In this document: positions 34,721 through 43,508 of the stretch, in pieces
How positions within the stretch are numbered: position 1 is the stretch's first letter
Layout of the letters: each line of letters begins with the position of its first letter
Assembly (NCBI RefSeq): GCF_010548275.1
Contig: NZ_JAAGLT010000015.1
Span: 62,001 to 126,000, forward strand
Origin: Streptomyces sp. SID12488
GTDB taxonomy: Bacteria; Actinomycetota; Actinomycetes; Streptomycetales; Streptomycetaceae
Length of the DNA: 64,000 nucleotides
Direction: 5' to 3'
Program-made: the position numbers and the translations under genes
The notes under the pieces: model-generated
Database searches by the model: none
Seen by the model: only the letters and a program-made list of their open reading frames with translations
What the model was told of the DNA's origin: nothing

Positions 34721-35578
34721 ATGAAACAGACGCCACAAACCCTGCGGCAGGTACTCGGAGCTGGCCTGCGAGAGATCAGGAAGGCCCGTGGCCTGAAGCA
34801 AGAAGAGGCTGCCGCACTGTTTCAGCAGCACGGCCTGACGACCTGGATCCGTGGAACCGTCGCCCAGGCGGAAGTAGGGGCTCGGCGCATAGCGCTGGAG
34901 GAAGTGCTCCTGCTGGCGCTCGCCTTCGAGGTGTCGCCGGCCGACTTCGTTGCTGGAGCGTCGGATGACCTCGTGGAACTGTCGCCGGGGGCGCGACTAA
35001 CGGTTGGCGCGGTGAAGGCATTGCTGTCCGGCAATACGGCTGCTGTTCAGGCCATGCCTGAGCGGGCGGTCGAGATCACCGAGTCGCTGGCTCTGGTCAA
35101 TCGGACGTCTGACTTCCTGGCGGAGGTACAGCGATGTGGGCAGGCAGACCCTGCTCTCGTTGAACGGGCGGTTGCCAGCGTCGGTGAGGCCGAACGGCAC
35201 GTTGCCCGCAAGGTCGGAACGTCGCCGGAGTGGGTCAACCTGGTGGCGCTGCAACGGTGGAACCGGACCTTGTCGCAGGAACGGGATCGGCGGCTCCAAG
35301 AACGCCGGCCCGAGGCATCCAAGGGGCAACTGGCCACCATGCGAGGCCACATCACCCGGGAGTTGCTGACCGAACTGGAACACGACCTCCGTGGAGCCAA
35401 ACCTGGCGACGCACAGACGGCAAGGCGCCCCTCGCTAGCATCCGATCCCGAAAGCGGCCCAGGGCGTCCTCCCCCAGGGGAGAGCGTCCAGATCGCAGAT
35501 GGTGCGCTGTCAGGGACTCGAACCCCGGACCCGCTGAACAAGACTCAGTCGAAAGACGATCCGGATGATGCCGAATGA
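34721..35578 (+). CDS. XRE-family regulator with 3' end running through a tRNA fragment
   Basis: The 285-aa protein begins MKQTPQTLRQ after CAGAGGTG. It has an HTH (LREIRKARGLKQEEAAALFQQHG, then VAQAEVGARRIALEEV) at residues 14-70. A helical body of about 150 residues follows, and then a low-complexity tail. The last 27 residues (ALSGTRTPDPLNK and onward) are the translation of an antisense tRNA 3'-end fragment, so the native C-terminus is probably lost or replaced. It is divergent from the excisionase-like gene. Function: probable repressor of the local unit. Confidence 0.7.
   Translation: MKQTPQTLRQVLGAGLREIRKARGLKQEEAAALFQQHGLTTWIRGTVAQAEVGARRIALEEVLLLALAFEVSPADFVAGASDDLVELSPGARLTVGAVKALLSGNTAAVQAMPERAVEITESLALVNRTSDFLAEVQRCGQADPALVERAVASVGEAERHVARKVGTSPEWVNLVALQRWNRTLSQERDRRLQERRPEASKGQLATMRGHITRELLTELEHDLRGAKPGDAQTARRPSLASDPESGPGRPPPGESVQIADGALSGTRTPDPLNKTQSKDDPDDAE
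35500..35537 (-). other. 3'-end fragment of a tRNA gene (tRNA-Lys(CTT)-like), putative att remnant
   Basis: Read on the minus strand, this 38-nt stretch contains the end of an anticodon stem (TCAG), the variable loop, a T arm with TTCGAGT loop and 5-bp stem (one G-T pair), acceptor 3' strand and CCA. The matching 5' half is missing, so it is not a functional tRNA. It resembles the 3' half of Streptomyces tRNA-Lys(CTT) as I remember it. Tyrosine integrases duplicate such tRNA ends at their attachment sites. Confidence 0.55.
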
Positions 35579-35693
35579 GCCCGGGATCGTTCGTTCTCGT
35601 GGGTCAGCAGGTATGTGACTCTGCCGGCTCCATCCAGGACATTTCAGGATCGTCCGGCGGCGCCGTTGGTCTCGCGCTAGCACGGGGACGGTC

Positions 35694-36722
35694 ATGAACA
35701 CAGTGTCCATTGATCTGTATGCCGTGCTTGGGCTTTCAAAGGATGCGGACCTGGCCGCCATCCGTACTGCTTTCCGCGCCCGGATGCGGCAGAGCCACCC
35801 CGATGGTCGCCCGCCCGCGGAGGCCGCAGCGGCCCACGACGAGATGGTCCTACTCAATCTGGCGTACGAGACGCTGATGGACCCCGGCAAGCGGGCTGTC
35901 TACGACCTCGACTGCCGGGCAGCAGGCAACGCGAAGCGCGAGCAGTACCGCGAACCGCCTCCACCCCCTCCTCCGGCGCCACCACCGCAGCCCCGCACAA
36001 TCGTCCTGAATCACCGATACATCAACCTGGGGCCGGTCTGGACGGGTGCCGAGGCGCAGGAGCAGGTGGTAGAGGCGGGCTTCGATGACGGCTCACCGAT
36101 TCGCTTCGGGCGAGTCCTGAACACGATGGGTTCGTTCTGGCATGTGACGTCGGAGCCCCTCGTGCACGACGCCACATGTCTGATCATCCGCATCCAGGGT
36201 GGGCTAGTCGCACCTGACCACGCTCTCGGCCGGCTCACTGAGCGGCTGAACATCCACCTGGACGGCGTCACCGCCACTGTGGGTGTTACCGCTTTCATCC
36301 GGACGCCGCCCGCGCCGCCGCCGAGCCTCGCCAACTGGCGCCACATCCGGCTGACTGTCCTGGGCTGGAAGATAGTCCTCGGCTTCCTGGTGCTGTTGAT
36401 AGTTCTCTTGCTGGGAGCCGAATACATCCTGGACACCACTGTCTGGGAGCCTGACCGTGGCCAGCATCCGCCGACCAAGTACGCCGTGGACCTGGACTAT
36501 TACTGCTGGCCCGAAACACCGTGGCTCCCTGGCCAGCGCTCCGCCACCGATCTCACCGGCAGACGCATCCATGCTCCGCGCGCCGCGTTCACCTGGTCAT
36601 GCGGACGCAACGGTCCCAAGCTGACCCAGAAAGACTTCGATACAGCCTGTCAGGATCAGTACCCGCGAACTACGGCGGAACCAGGCGATCGAAACGACGC
36701 ATACTCCTGGATGTGTCGCTGA
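35694..36722 (+). CDS. J-domain (DnaJ-like) membrane protein
   Basis: The 342-aa protein begins with a J domain (residues 5-70) including the HPD motif (RQSHPDGRPP) and the usual helices (LYAVLGLSKDADLAAIRTAF, LLNLAYETLMDPGKRAVYD). A proline-rich linker (residues 85-103) and a beta-rich middle domain follow. One membrane helix lies at about 224-246 (LGWKIVLGFLVLLIVLLLGA), and the extracytoplasmic tail contains Cys. It should recruit a DnaK-type chaperone at the membrane. Its substrate is unknown. Confidence 0.78.
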   Translation: MNTVSIDLYAVLGLSKDADLAAIRTAFRARMRQSHPDGRPPAEAAAAHDEMVLLNLAYETLMDPGKRAVYDLDCRAAGNAKREQYREPPPPPPPAPPPQPRTIVLNHRYINLGPVWTGAEAQEQVVEAGFDDGSPIRFGRVLNTMGSFWHVTSEPLVHDATCLIIRIQGGLVAPDHALGRLTERLNIHLDGVTATVGVTAFIRTPPAPPPSLANWRHIRLTVLGWKIVLGFLVLLIVLLLGAEYILDTTVWEPDRGQHPPTKYAVDLDYYCWPETPWLPGQRSATDLTGRRIHAPRAAFTWSCGRNGPKLTQKDFDTACQDQYPRTTAEPGDRNDAYSWMCR

Positions 36723-36860
36723 CGACGACGGAAACCTACGGTTCCCTGCCCCGCACTCCAGCCTTGATGAGGCTCATTGAATTTGGTTCTGACCGCGATT
36801 CCGTGAAAGCCCAGGTCAGAGGGTGAATGCAGGAACGTTCACTCGGGGCAGTTCTCGATC

Positions 36861-38375
36861 ATGGGGGCCTCCGCGATCGAAGACGTGCTGTTTCCCGGGA
36901 TCCATGTGCGGATGGAGGGCGTAAGCGTCACCGCCGCGATGCTGTTCGTCGACGCCGCAGCGTGCGGACGGCCACCGTCCTGCCCGAGCTGCCGATGGCG
37001 GGGACGCAGAGTGCACTCGACCTACCGCCGCAACCTTCGGAGCGACCCCTGGGCGGGCGGAAGTTGGTCGTTCGTCTGCGGGTGCGGCGCTTCTTCTGCG
37101 ATCGCAAATCGTGCACCCGCAGGACGTTCGTCGAGCAGGTCGGCCAACTGACGGAGCTCTACCGCCGCTCCAGCCTCGGGCTGAAGGAGTGGCTGACGAC
37201 GGTGGCCGTCGAGCTCGGCGGACGGGCCGGCGAGCGGCTGTGCCGCAAGCTGAACCTGGCGGCGGGCCGGACCCGCCTGGTGGGACTGCTGGAGGAGCCG
37301 CGGGCGTCGGTACGGCACCATCCTGGTCGACGTTGAGGCAGGTCGGGTGGTCGACGTCCTGCCCGACCGTACCTCGGAGACCTTCGCCGCCTGGCTGACT
37401 GCTCACCCCGGAGCAGAGATCATCTGCCGGGACCGAGCCAGCGCCTACACGAAGGCAATCAAGGAAGCCGCGCCGGACGCCATGGAAATCGCGGACCGCT
37501 GGCACCTGCTCCAGAACCTCTCCGACGCGGTTGAGGAGACCTGCCATCAGCACCGGCCGTGCCTGAAGAAGCACGCGGAACGGGGAGGCGACCGCCTCAT
37601 CCAGATGCCGCTGGTGGACGCCTTGCCGCCCACGCGGATCGTGCAGCGAGTTCTCCATCACCACGCCGAGGTCACGCGCATGGTCGTGGTCGGCCATCCG
37701 CTCAGTGACATCGCACGCCGCCTCGGTCTCGACCGCAAGACGGTCCGCCGCTACCGTGACACCAGCCGCGACCACCTCCTCAACAGCACCCGCGACCGCC
37801 GCCCCAAGAAGCTGGACGGGTTCAAGCCCTTCCTACAGCAGCAGTACGCTGCCGGCATCACCAACGGCCGCACGCTGTTCAAGCAGATCCGCGAACGCGG
37901 ATTCCGCGGCGGCTACTCGACACTCACGCCCTACCTGCGAACCCTGAAAGCCTGGCACGGCCCCGGCCGCTCCAGCGGAAATCCCGAGCCCGCGCCGGAT
38001 CACCTCCTGGATCGTGCGCAACCGCGAGCGCCTCAGCCCCCAGGAGGTCGAGCACCTCGACCGGGCCCGCCTCGCGTGCCCGGACATCGCCCGGGCCTGT
38101 GACCTCGCCCGAGCCTTCACGGATCTCGTCCGCAACCGCCGAGGCCAACTGTTGCCCGCCTGGATCCGCCAGGCCGAACAGTCCGACGTTCTCCCGGTCG
38201 CCAAGTTCGCCGCGTTCCTCCGCCAGGACTTCGACGCCGTCACCGCCGGACTCACCCAACGAATGGAGCTCCGGCAAGGTCGAAGGCCATGTCAATCGCG
38301 TGAAAACGATCAAGAGAGCCATGTACGGCCGAGCCGGCTTCCGACTGCTACGGACCCGAATCCTCGCCCGGCCGC
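36861..38375 (+). pseudogene. ISL3-family transposase, multiply frameshifted
   Basis: Segments of one ISL3 transposase appear in successive frames. They are an N-terminal zinc part (PSCPSCRWRGRRVHSTYRR), then VRRFFCDRKSCTRRTFVEQV in a second frame, then YGTILVDVEAGRVVDVLPDR through ADRWHLLQNLSDAVEE in a third. The C-terminal GKVEGHVNRVKTIKRAMYGRAGF comes after two more shifts. A short catalytic stretch that normally precedes YGT is missing. Several frameshifts and a small deletion mean it is inactive. Terminal inverted repeats were not identified with certainty. Confidence 0.85.
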
Positions 38376-38378
38376 GAC

Positions 38379-39233
38379 CTACAGGGCTCGGATCCCGAGA
38401 GCCCACACCTTGATTATGTCGTGTGAGGGGTATCCGGCATGGTCTTTCGAGGCGGCAGATACCCCGTGCCCCTCGGGAGTAGACCCATTCTTTTGCGGCC
38501 TGAGTAGCATGAGCATCTGTCCGGGTTCGCTGTAACGCACCTCCGCCCCGATTCCGGTTAGAGCAAATCCAAATGGCAGAATTGCTTCTGCTAGCGGGTG
38601 ATCTGACGGCCCGGCGAATCCGCTTGATACTCCCACTTCCAGGTCGAGCGTTCCTGAGCTTGCCGTGGTCAATTGCTTGGTGATGGCGACAGCGAAGGAT
38701 GTGATAGTTGCTTCGGAGGGAACGCCGTGATCCTTTGCCTTGACGCTCCATTCCTGATCGAACTCCGGGTATGAGGCAGTGGCCAGGTTTCCGGGGTCGG
38801 TTGGCCGCATGTTCACCCGGAAGCCGCCGCCGATCAGGAAGTGAGAACTCAGCGGCGCCTGTGCAGAGGCCATGGGGTGTGCGGCTGAGAGACCCGTCGC
38901 ATCGGTGACCTGGATTGCGGACACGAGCTGCTCGCGGGTCATGCCTTTCACTTGCATACCCAGGGCGTAGCACGAGAGAAGGTGCGGCGAGCTGACAAGG
39001 TGATCCTTGGAGGAGACCAGCCAGGCCCCGAGGTCTCCTCGCGGGTAGGACGCGAACAGGAGGGCACCCGCCCCCGCATTATTTGCTGACCCGCCCCCGA
39101 TGACTACGGACTCACTGGGCACCTCACACTCATGATCGATGTGGATGCTGGCTGGGGTCGTTGTGTTTTCCCTGAAAACAGACACGCGAATATTTCCTGA
39201 CGCGTCGAACGAGTCGAAGACATGCGTAGCCAT
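38379..39233 (-). CDS. protein with three internal repeats, unknown function
   Basis: The 284-aa protein starts at the ATG giving MATHVFDSF, with GGAGG upstream. It contains three copies of a module that ends in a similar strand and helix: AWLVSSKDHLVSSPHLLSCYALG, EWSVKAKDHGVPSEATITSFAVA and VSAASKDHAGYPSHDIIKVWALG. Each has a (S/A)KDH motif. No signal peptide is visible. The repeats suggest a beta-trefoil or lectin-like fold, which is inference. The gene end nearly touches the decayed transposase. Confidence 0.6.
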   Translation of the reverse strand: MATHVFDSFDASGNIRVSVFRENTTTPASIHIDHECEVPSESVVIGGGSANNAGAGALLFASYPRGDLGAWLVSSKDHLVSSPHLLSCYALGMQVKGMTREQLVSAIQVTDATGLSAAHPMASAQAPLSSHFLIGGGFRVNMRPTDPGNLATASYPEFDQEWSVKAKDHGVPSEATITSFAVAITKQLTTASSGTLDLEVGVSSGFAGPSDHPLAEAILPFGFALTGIGAEVRYSEPGQMLMLLRPQKNGSTPEGHGVSAASKDHAGYPSHDIIKVWALGIRAL

Positions 39234-39562
39234 GAGGCGTACCTCCAAGCCGTATCGACCCCTCGGGACACGCTCTCCTGCGCTCGTACCTGTCCAGGCT
39301 AGGCCTTATTGATCGGCTGTGCCTGTCTGAGGCGGGCACGCAGGGACCCACCAGCGCGACCGTAGAAGGCCGGCTCTGGCGCCCGGTGGCCGTGCTCCCT
39401 CACTTCGGCTGCTCCTTGCAGATGGGCGCCACTCGGGAGGGCGGACGTTAAGGCACGACCGCAGGCCTCAGGCCAGGGAGGTTGCCGAGAGGGCGAGCAG
39501 CCCCCTGCGTTCGGTGCCTACATAGACCACTCCGGCTGGGATGACGGGTGTGGAGGTGGCGC
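39234..39562. other. intergenic region between leftward genes
   Basis: No supported gene. It should hold the promoter of the repeat protein. No clear motif. Confidence 0.35.
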
Positions 39563-40840
39563 TCACGGAGCCGGGCTGATCACGCCGTTCTTGTCCATGA
39601 CGAAGACGCCCGTGGTCTCGCCGCCGACCTGCCGGTCCTTGATCCACTGCGTCGACAAGTTGTGTAGATTCTGGTGTTGTTGTTCCCAAGGCATCTGGTG
39701 GCTGGCACCGAGTGCTCTGACCATCACCTTGTGGGGTCCGGTGATTGCGTCGTACAGCGCGCGGACCGAGAAGGTGAACTCCGTAGAGCTCGGCGGCGTC
39801 GTGTTCGCCGTCCTGTCGTGCTCCCCGTCCACGATCAGCACGGGCACGTCTCCGCCCAGGACCCCGCTCTGCCCCGCGGTTGTCTCGTTCCATCCCCACC
39901 GGACAAAACTCCTGATGCGGTTCAGGCCTTCCGGTGGTCCCCAGGTCCTGCCGACCGGATCGCTGTCCATGTGCGCCGCCCACACCGCTTCCACCATGCC
40001 GGGTTCCCGCTGGTCCGGGGAGCGCAGCTCAAGGTTCCACGCCTTCTCCAGGCCGTATCTCGTACCGAGGGACATCGGAACCCCCGAGCTCGGTAGCGGG
40101 CTTGGTGGGCTCGACGTGGCCTGGGGCGGAAAGATCGGCGCCAGCAGGAACATGCTCTCCACGTTCTCCGGGTGCTGGACCGCGTAGGGTCCCATCGTGA
40201 ACGCTGCTGCGGACCAGCCGACGAAGGCGACTTTCGGCACCTTGCACTCCTGCTTGATGTACTCCACGACGGTGTGCAGCTCGGCTTGGTCGCTGTCGGA
40301 GTTGTTCAGCTGGAACGGGTAGCTGGGGCTGCACGGGGTGAAGCCTGGCGGCCGTGGGGTGAGCAGCTCCTGGTCGGTTTTGCTGAGGTTGCACGGGGAG
40401 CCCATCTCGGGACGAGGTGACCGCCCGGAGCCCTGGAGGTCCATCATGAAGACGTCGTAACCGGCCTGCGCCAGTGCCTCAGCCCAGCTGTACGTCTTGT
40501 ACTGGAGATCGAAGCCGGCGAGCACCGGAGCACTCCTGCCGTGAAGCATGAGCACGGGTTTGCGTACCGGTGAGGGCCACCAGTACCTCCGCTCCCGTAC
40601 GAATAGCTTGACCGCCTCTCGATTGTTCGCGGGAACGCTGGACGTATGGGTGACCTCATGGTCGAAAGTGACGCTCCAATCCCATGTTGGCCATGGCCAC
40701 CACGGACCCCACCATGACAAAGGCCTTGGCGCTGGTGGCCATGGTTTTGGCAAGGGCCATCTTGGCTTTGGCAATGGACGTGGCCGCCAGTCCCAACCCA
40801 TGCGAATCATCCGTTCCGTGCACTTGGTCCGGGAGCTCAT
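39563..40840 (-). CDS. alpha/beta-hydrolase with Pro/Trp-rich N-terminus
   Basis: The protein has about 425 aa; the start is uncertain (in-frame ATGs at 40858, 40840 and nearby). The N-terminal 50 residues are an unusual Pro/Trp/Arg/Lys-rich segment. The body is an alpha/beta-hydrolase: oxyanion strand VLMLHG, DLQGSGRS, nucleophile elbow VGWSAAAF, acid region VLIVDGEHDR and catalytic His near ASHQMPW. Substrate unknown. No signal peptide in the usual sense. Confidence 0.72.
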   Translation of the reverse strand: MSSRTKCTERMIRMGWDWRPRPLPKPRWPLPKPWPPAPRPLSWWGPWWPWPTWDWSVTFDHEVTHTSSVPANNREAVKLFVRERRYWWPSPVRKPVLMLHGRSAPVLAGFDLQYKTYSWAEALAQAGYDVFMMDLQGSGRSPRPEMGSPCNLSKTDQELLTPRPPGFTPCSPSYPFQLNNSDSDQAELHTVVEYIKQECKVPKVAFVGWSAAAFTMGPYAVQHPENVESMFLLAPIFPPQATSSPPSPLPSSGVPMSLGTRYGLEKAWNLELRSPDQREPGMVEAVWAAHMDSDPVGRTWGPPEGLNRIRSFVRWGWNETTAGQSGVLGGDVPVLIVDGEHDRTANTTPPSSTEFTFSVRALYDAITGPHKVMVRALGASHQMPWEQQHQNLHNLSTQWIKDRQVGGETTGVFVMDKNGVISPAP

Positions 40841-40858
40841 GCCCCCTTGAGCCAGCAT

Positions 40859-41288
40859 CGGAAGGCTGCCCGCCCAGCGCTACAGCACGGCCGTCGGCCT
40901 AGGCCTTTAGGGTGGCGCGACTCTCCGATTGGCGGTCGCCGAGTTACACGCGTGTCTCCCGCTCGTCGGGTCCACAGGTCGGGCACCTCCTGGCCGAAGA
41001 GGTCGAAGGCGAGCTGACTGACTGCTGACCATCGCGGGGACTCCTGGTGGGTGAGGATGGGGCGGGGATTCCGGCCGCTGTGCGGGCTTGGTCGGGGCCG
41101 TGGCCGCCTCGTTTCCTCGTGGGGTGTAGTGAGGCGGGGCCGGGTGGCCGCTTAGAAACGCAGGTGGGGCCGTGACCGGGCAGGATCGTGGCCGACGATA
41201 ACCGAGTGGTGCACGAAGAGCGGCACTGGCCGATTTCACAGATCCCTATCAGCCTCGCTGTGTGTGGGCCCGCCTGTCGGCCAGGGTG
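40859..41288. other. gap between hydrolase and integrase genes
   Basis: No supported gene. Frames on the minus strand are Pro/Arg-rich without ribosome binding sites. Confidence 0.35.
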
Positions 41289-42761
41289 CTAGAACTTCCA
41301 CTTGATCTCTATCTTCTCCGGATCGAAGCGGTAACCATGCCAGTGCTGCGTACCGGGTTGACCCGGGTGGACGATGACCCGGTCGACCACCAAGCGCAGG
41401 ATGTTGCGCCGCCACTCCAGGCCCGAGGTCTCCCATGCGTCCCGGATCGTCTGTGCTGCTGGCAGGTGGGCGAGGGACGTCTCGCTCTGGTAGTGACTCA
41501 AAGCTTCTCGGGCTTCCTGGACCGATGCTTCGGCGATGCCTTTGGCCTGGATGAACTGGTCGCGGCTTAGCACGTCGGTGGCGTAGTCGGTGACTAGCTG
41601 GTCGAGCTTGCCCTTGCGTCGCTCAAACTCTTGCACCAGGTGGCGCACCTTGTCCTCGTCCACCTTTGGCGAGAGGAATACGGCGACCTTTGGATCGTCG
41701 AAGACATGCCAGACGGCCTGCGTCACCAGCAACTCGACCGGCTCGGCGATACGGAAGGTCTTGTTGCACCCACTGGCGTTGCCGTAGTTGTCGTGCGGTC
41801 GGCATCGATACCGACGCTGCGACGGTCGCCCGCACTCTGGCCCCCGGCCGCCGCTGTACATCCTGGAACCACACCGGCCGCAGTAGATGAAGCCGGTGAG
41901 CAGATACTTGCGTACGCCGGTCTGAGCCTTGGGCCAGCGCCACTCTTTGCTCAGGCGCTGCGCCTCCATGCGGTCCCACAGTTCGCGGGTGAGGATGGCC
42001 GGCCACTCCGCCGGATACTCCTGGCCCTCGTACTCCCGCACGCCGATGTACCGCTTCTTCATGATCGTGCGCTGGAGGTTCTCGATCCGCCATTGCTTGC
42101 CGGTGGCGGTCAGTACTGCCCTCTTGTTGAGGTCTCGCGTGATGTCGCCGATGGACTCTCCGGCGACGAAGCGCCGGGCACACTCCCGGACGACCCTGGC
42201 TTCTGACTCGCGGATGACCAGGCCGCCAGGTTCGTAGCCAAAGGGCCGGCCGCCGCCGTGAAACTTCCCCTCAATAGCGCGGGCCTTCTGCTTGCGCTTG
42301 ATGCGCTTAGAGAGGCGGGCCGCCTCCAACATGGCGTTGTTGACCGCGTTGATCGCCGCGTGGATGCCTTCGGCGCTGTCGAGGTTGTAGCTGATGCCGT
42401 CGGTCGTCTGGATGCGCTGGAGCTTGGTCGTCTCGGCAAGCTTGATCAGCTCCAGCAGCTCTTCCAGCCGCCGGTACAGCCGAGGCATCTCCGTGATCAG
42501 GATGATGTTGACCTGGCCCTGCCTAATGGCGCTGAGCAGTAGGTCGTAATGCTGACGGGGCTTCTTCGAGTACTTCGAGGCGCTGATGTCGTTGTCGGGG
42601 AAGACCCCGACCACCGGCCAGGCGTTCTCGTCCGCGTAGTCGCGGCACTCGTGGACCTGGATGGAGACGTTCTCGCTGAGCCCTCGTCGGTCGCGGCTCA
42701 AGCGGGCGTAGATGGCTGTGTTCCAGGCTCCTCGGGGGGAGGTAGGGGATATATCGGACAT
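41289..42761 (-). CDS. large serine recombinase (integrase) of the left element
   Basis: The 490-aa protein starts at the ATG giving MSDISPTSP. It has an N-terminal resolvase/invertase domain with catalytic Ser in AIYARLSRD, then the conserved IILITEMPRLYRR. The recombinase domain contains GRPFGYEP and RNLQRTIMKK-type segments (here IENLQRTIMKKRYIG). A zinc ribbon (YCGRCGSRMYSG with RYRC and GCNKTF) follows, then a coiled coil near residues 375-435 that controls directionality. It reads away from the comM junction about 110 bp upstream of its start, as expected for an integrase beside its attachment site. It catalyses integration of the island. Confidence 0.93.
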   Translation of the reverse strand: MSDISPTSPRGAWNTAIYARLSRDRRGLSENVSIQVHECRDYADENAWPVVGVFPDNDISASKYSKKPRQHYDLLLSAIRQGQVNIILITEMPRLYRRLEELLELIKLAETTKLQRIQTTDGISYNLDSAEGIHAAINAVNNAMLEAARLSKRIKRKQKARAIEGKFHGGGRPFGYEPGGLVIRESEARVVRECARRFVAGESIGDITRDLNKRAVLTATGKQWRIENLQRTIMKKRYIGVREYEGQEYPAEWPAILTRELWDRMEAQRLSKEWRWPKAQTGVRKYLLTGFIYCGRCGSRMYSGGRGPECGRPSQRRYRCRPHDNYGNASGCNKTFRIAEPVELLVTQAVWHVFDDPKVAVFLSPKVDEDKVRHLVQEFERRKGKLDQLVTDYATDVLSRDQFIQAKGIAEASVQEAREALSHYQSETSLAHLPAAQTIRDAWETSGLEWRRNILRLVVDRVIVHPGQPGTQHWHGYRFDPEKIEIKWKF

Positions 42762-42848
42762 GGCGCACTCTCCAGTGGAGCATGAGTGACGCTCCTAGGG
42801 AAGTGCTGACCTGGGACTTTCTCGCCTTGGGGTAGGCGCTTCTAGTGG

Positions 42849-43508
42849 GTGCCTTCCCCGTCAGTTGCAGAAACCCCCGAATTCGGCAGCCGGGTGCTGG
42901 ACGCTCTGCGCCAGCCGCTCGAGGCCGGGCATGTGGTGATCGCGCGGAGCGCGGGGGTCGTACGGTTTCCGGCCAGGTTCCTGATGGTCCTCGCGGCCAA
43001 TCCATGCCCGTGCGGCCGTTTCTCCCAGCGGGACACCCTCTGCGAGTGCCCGCCCTCCGTGATCCGGCGCTATCAGGCCCGGCTCTCCGGACCCCTGCTC
43101 GACCGGGTCGACCTGCGGGTCGAGGTGGACCGGGTCACACGCTCCCAACTCGTCGAGCGCGGGGTGCGGGGCGAGTCCACGGCGACGGTCGCCGAGCGGG
43201 TGCGAGCGGCCCGGGAGAGGGCGGCGGCGCGGCTGGTGGGGACCCCGTGGCGGACCAACAGCGAGGTGCCGGGACGGGAACTGCGCAGCCAATGGCATGC
43301 CGTGCCCGGCGCCATGGAGGAGGCCGAGCGGAATCTGGAACGCGGTGTGCTCACCGCGCGCGGCATCGACCGCGTCCTGCGGGTCGCCTGGACCGTCGCC
43401 GACCTCGTCGGCCACGACCGGCCCGACGCGGGGGACGTCGCCCTGGCGCTGCAACTGCGTACGGGAGTGCCGCGAGGGGTGCCGATGGCCATCGGGGCGC
43501 TGACGTGA
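42849..43508 (+). pseudogene. comM: C-terminal part of comM/yifB Mg-chelatase-like ATPase, split by the element
   Basis: Intact ComM/YifB is about 500-540 aa. Here only about 215 residues remain, from the Walker B region (PEFGSRVLDALRQPLEAG) through PCPCGRFSQRDTLCEC, the arginine-finger helix RYQARLSGPLLDRVDL and the C-terminal Mg-chelatase domain (LTARGIDRVLRVAWTVADL). A GTG at 42849 in the element could start a short product, but it would lack Walker A. ComM is a branch-migration helicase in natural transformation of other bacteria. Its last bases overlap dprA. Confidence 0.88.
42865..42885. other. probable right attachment junction (attR) in comM
   Basis: Similarity to the comM/yifB product begins at about here, with ETPEFGSRVLDAL where intact proteins have DEAPEF. 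Upstream sequence is element DNA next to the serine integrase. The exact crossover dinucleotide cannot be placed from one junction. Confidence 0.6.

Noticed and set aside
35500..35537. Functional tRNA gene
   Set aside because: The 5' acceptor strand, D arm and full anticodon arm are missing.
42845..43504. Upstream extension of the dprA reading frame to 42845
   Set aside because: It translates the comM fragment in the wrong frame, with Arg/Gly/Pro-rich composition; the GTGA overlap at 43505 is the natural start.
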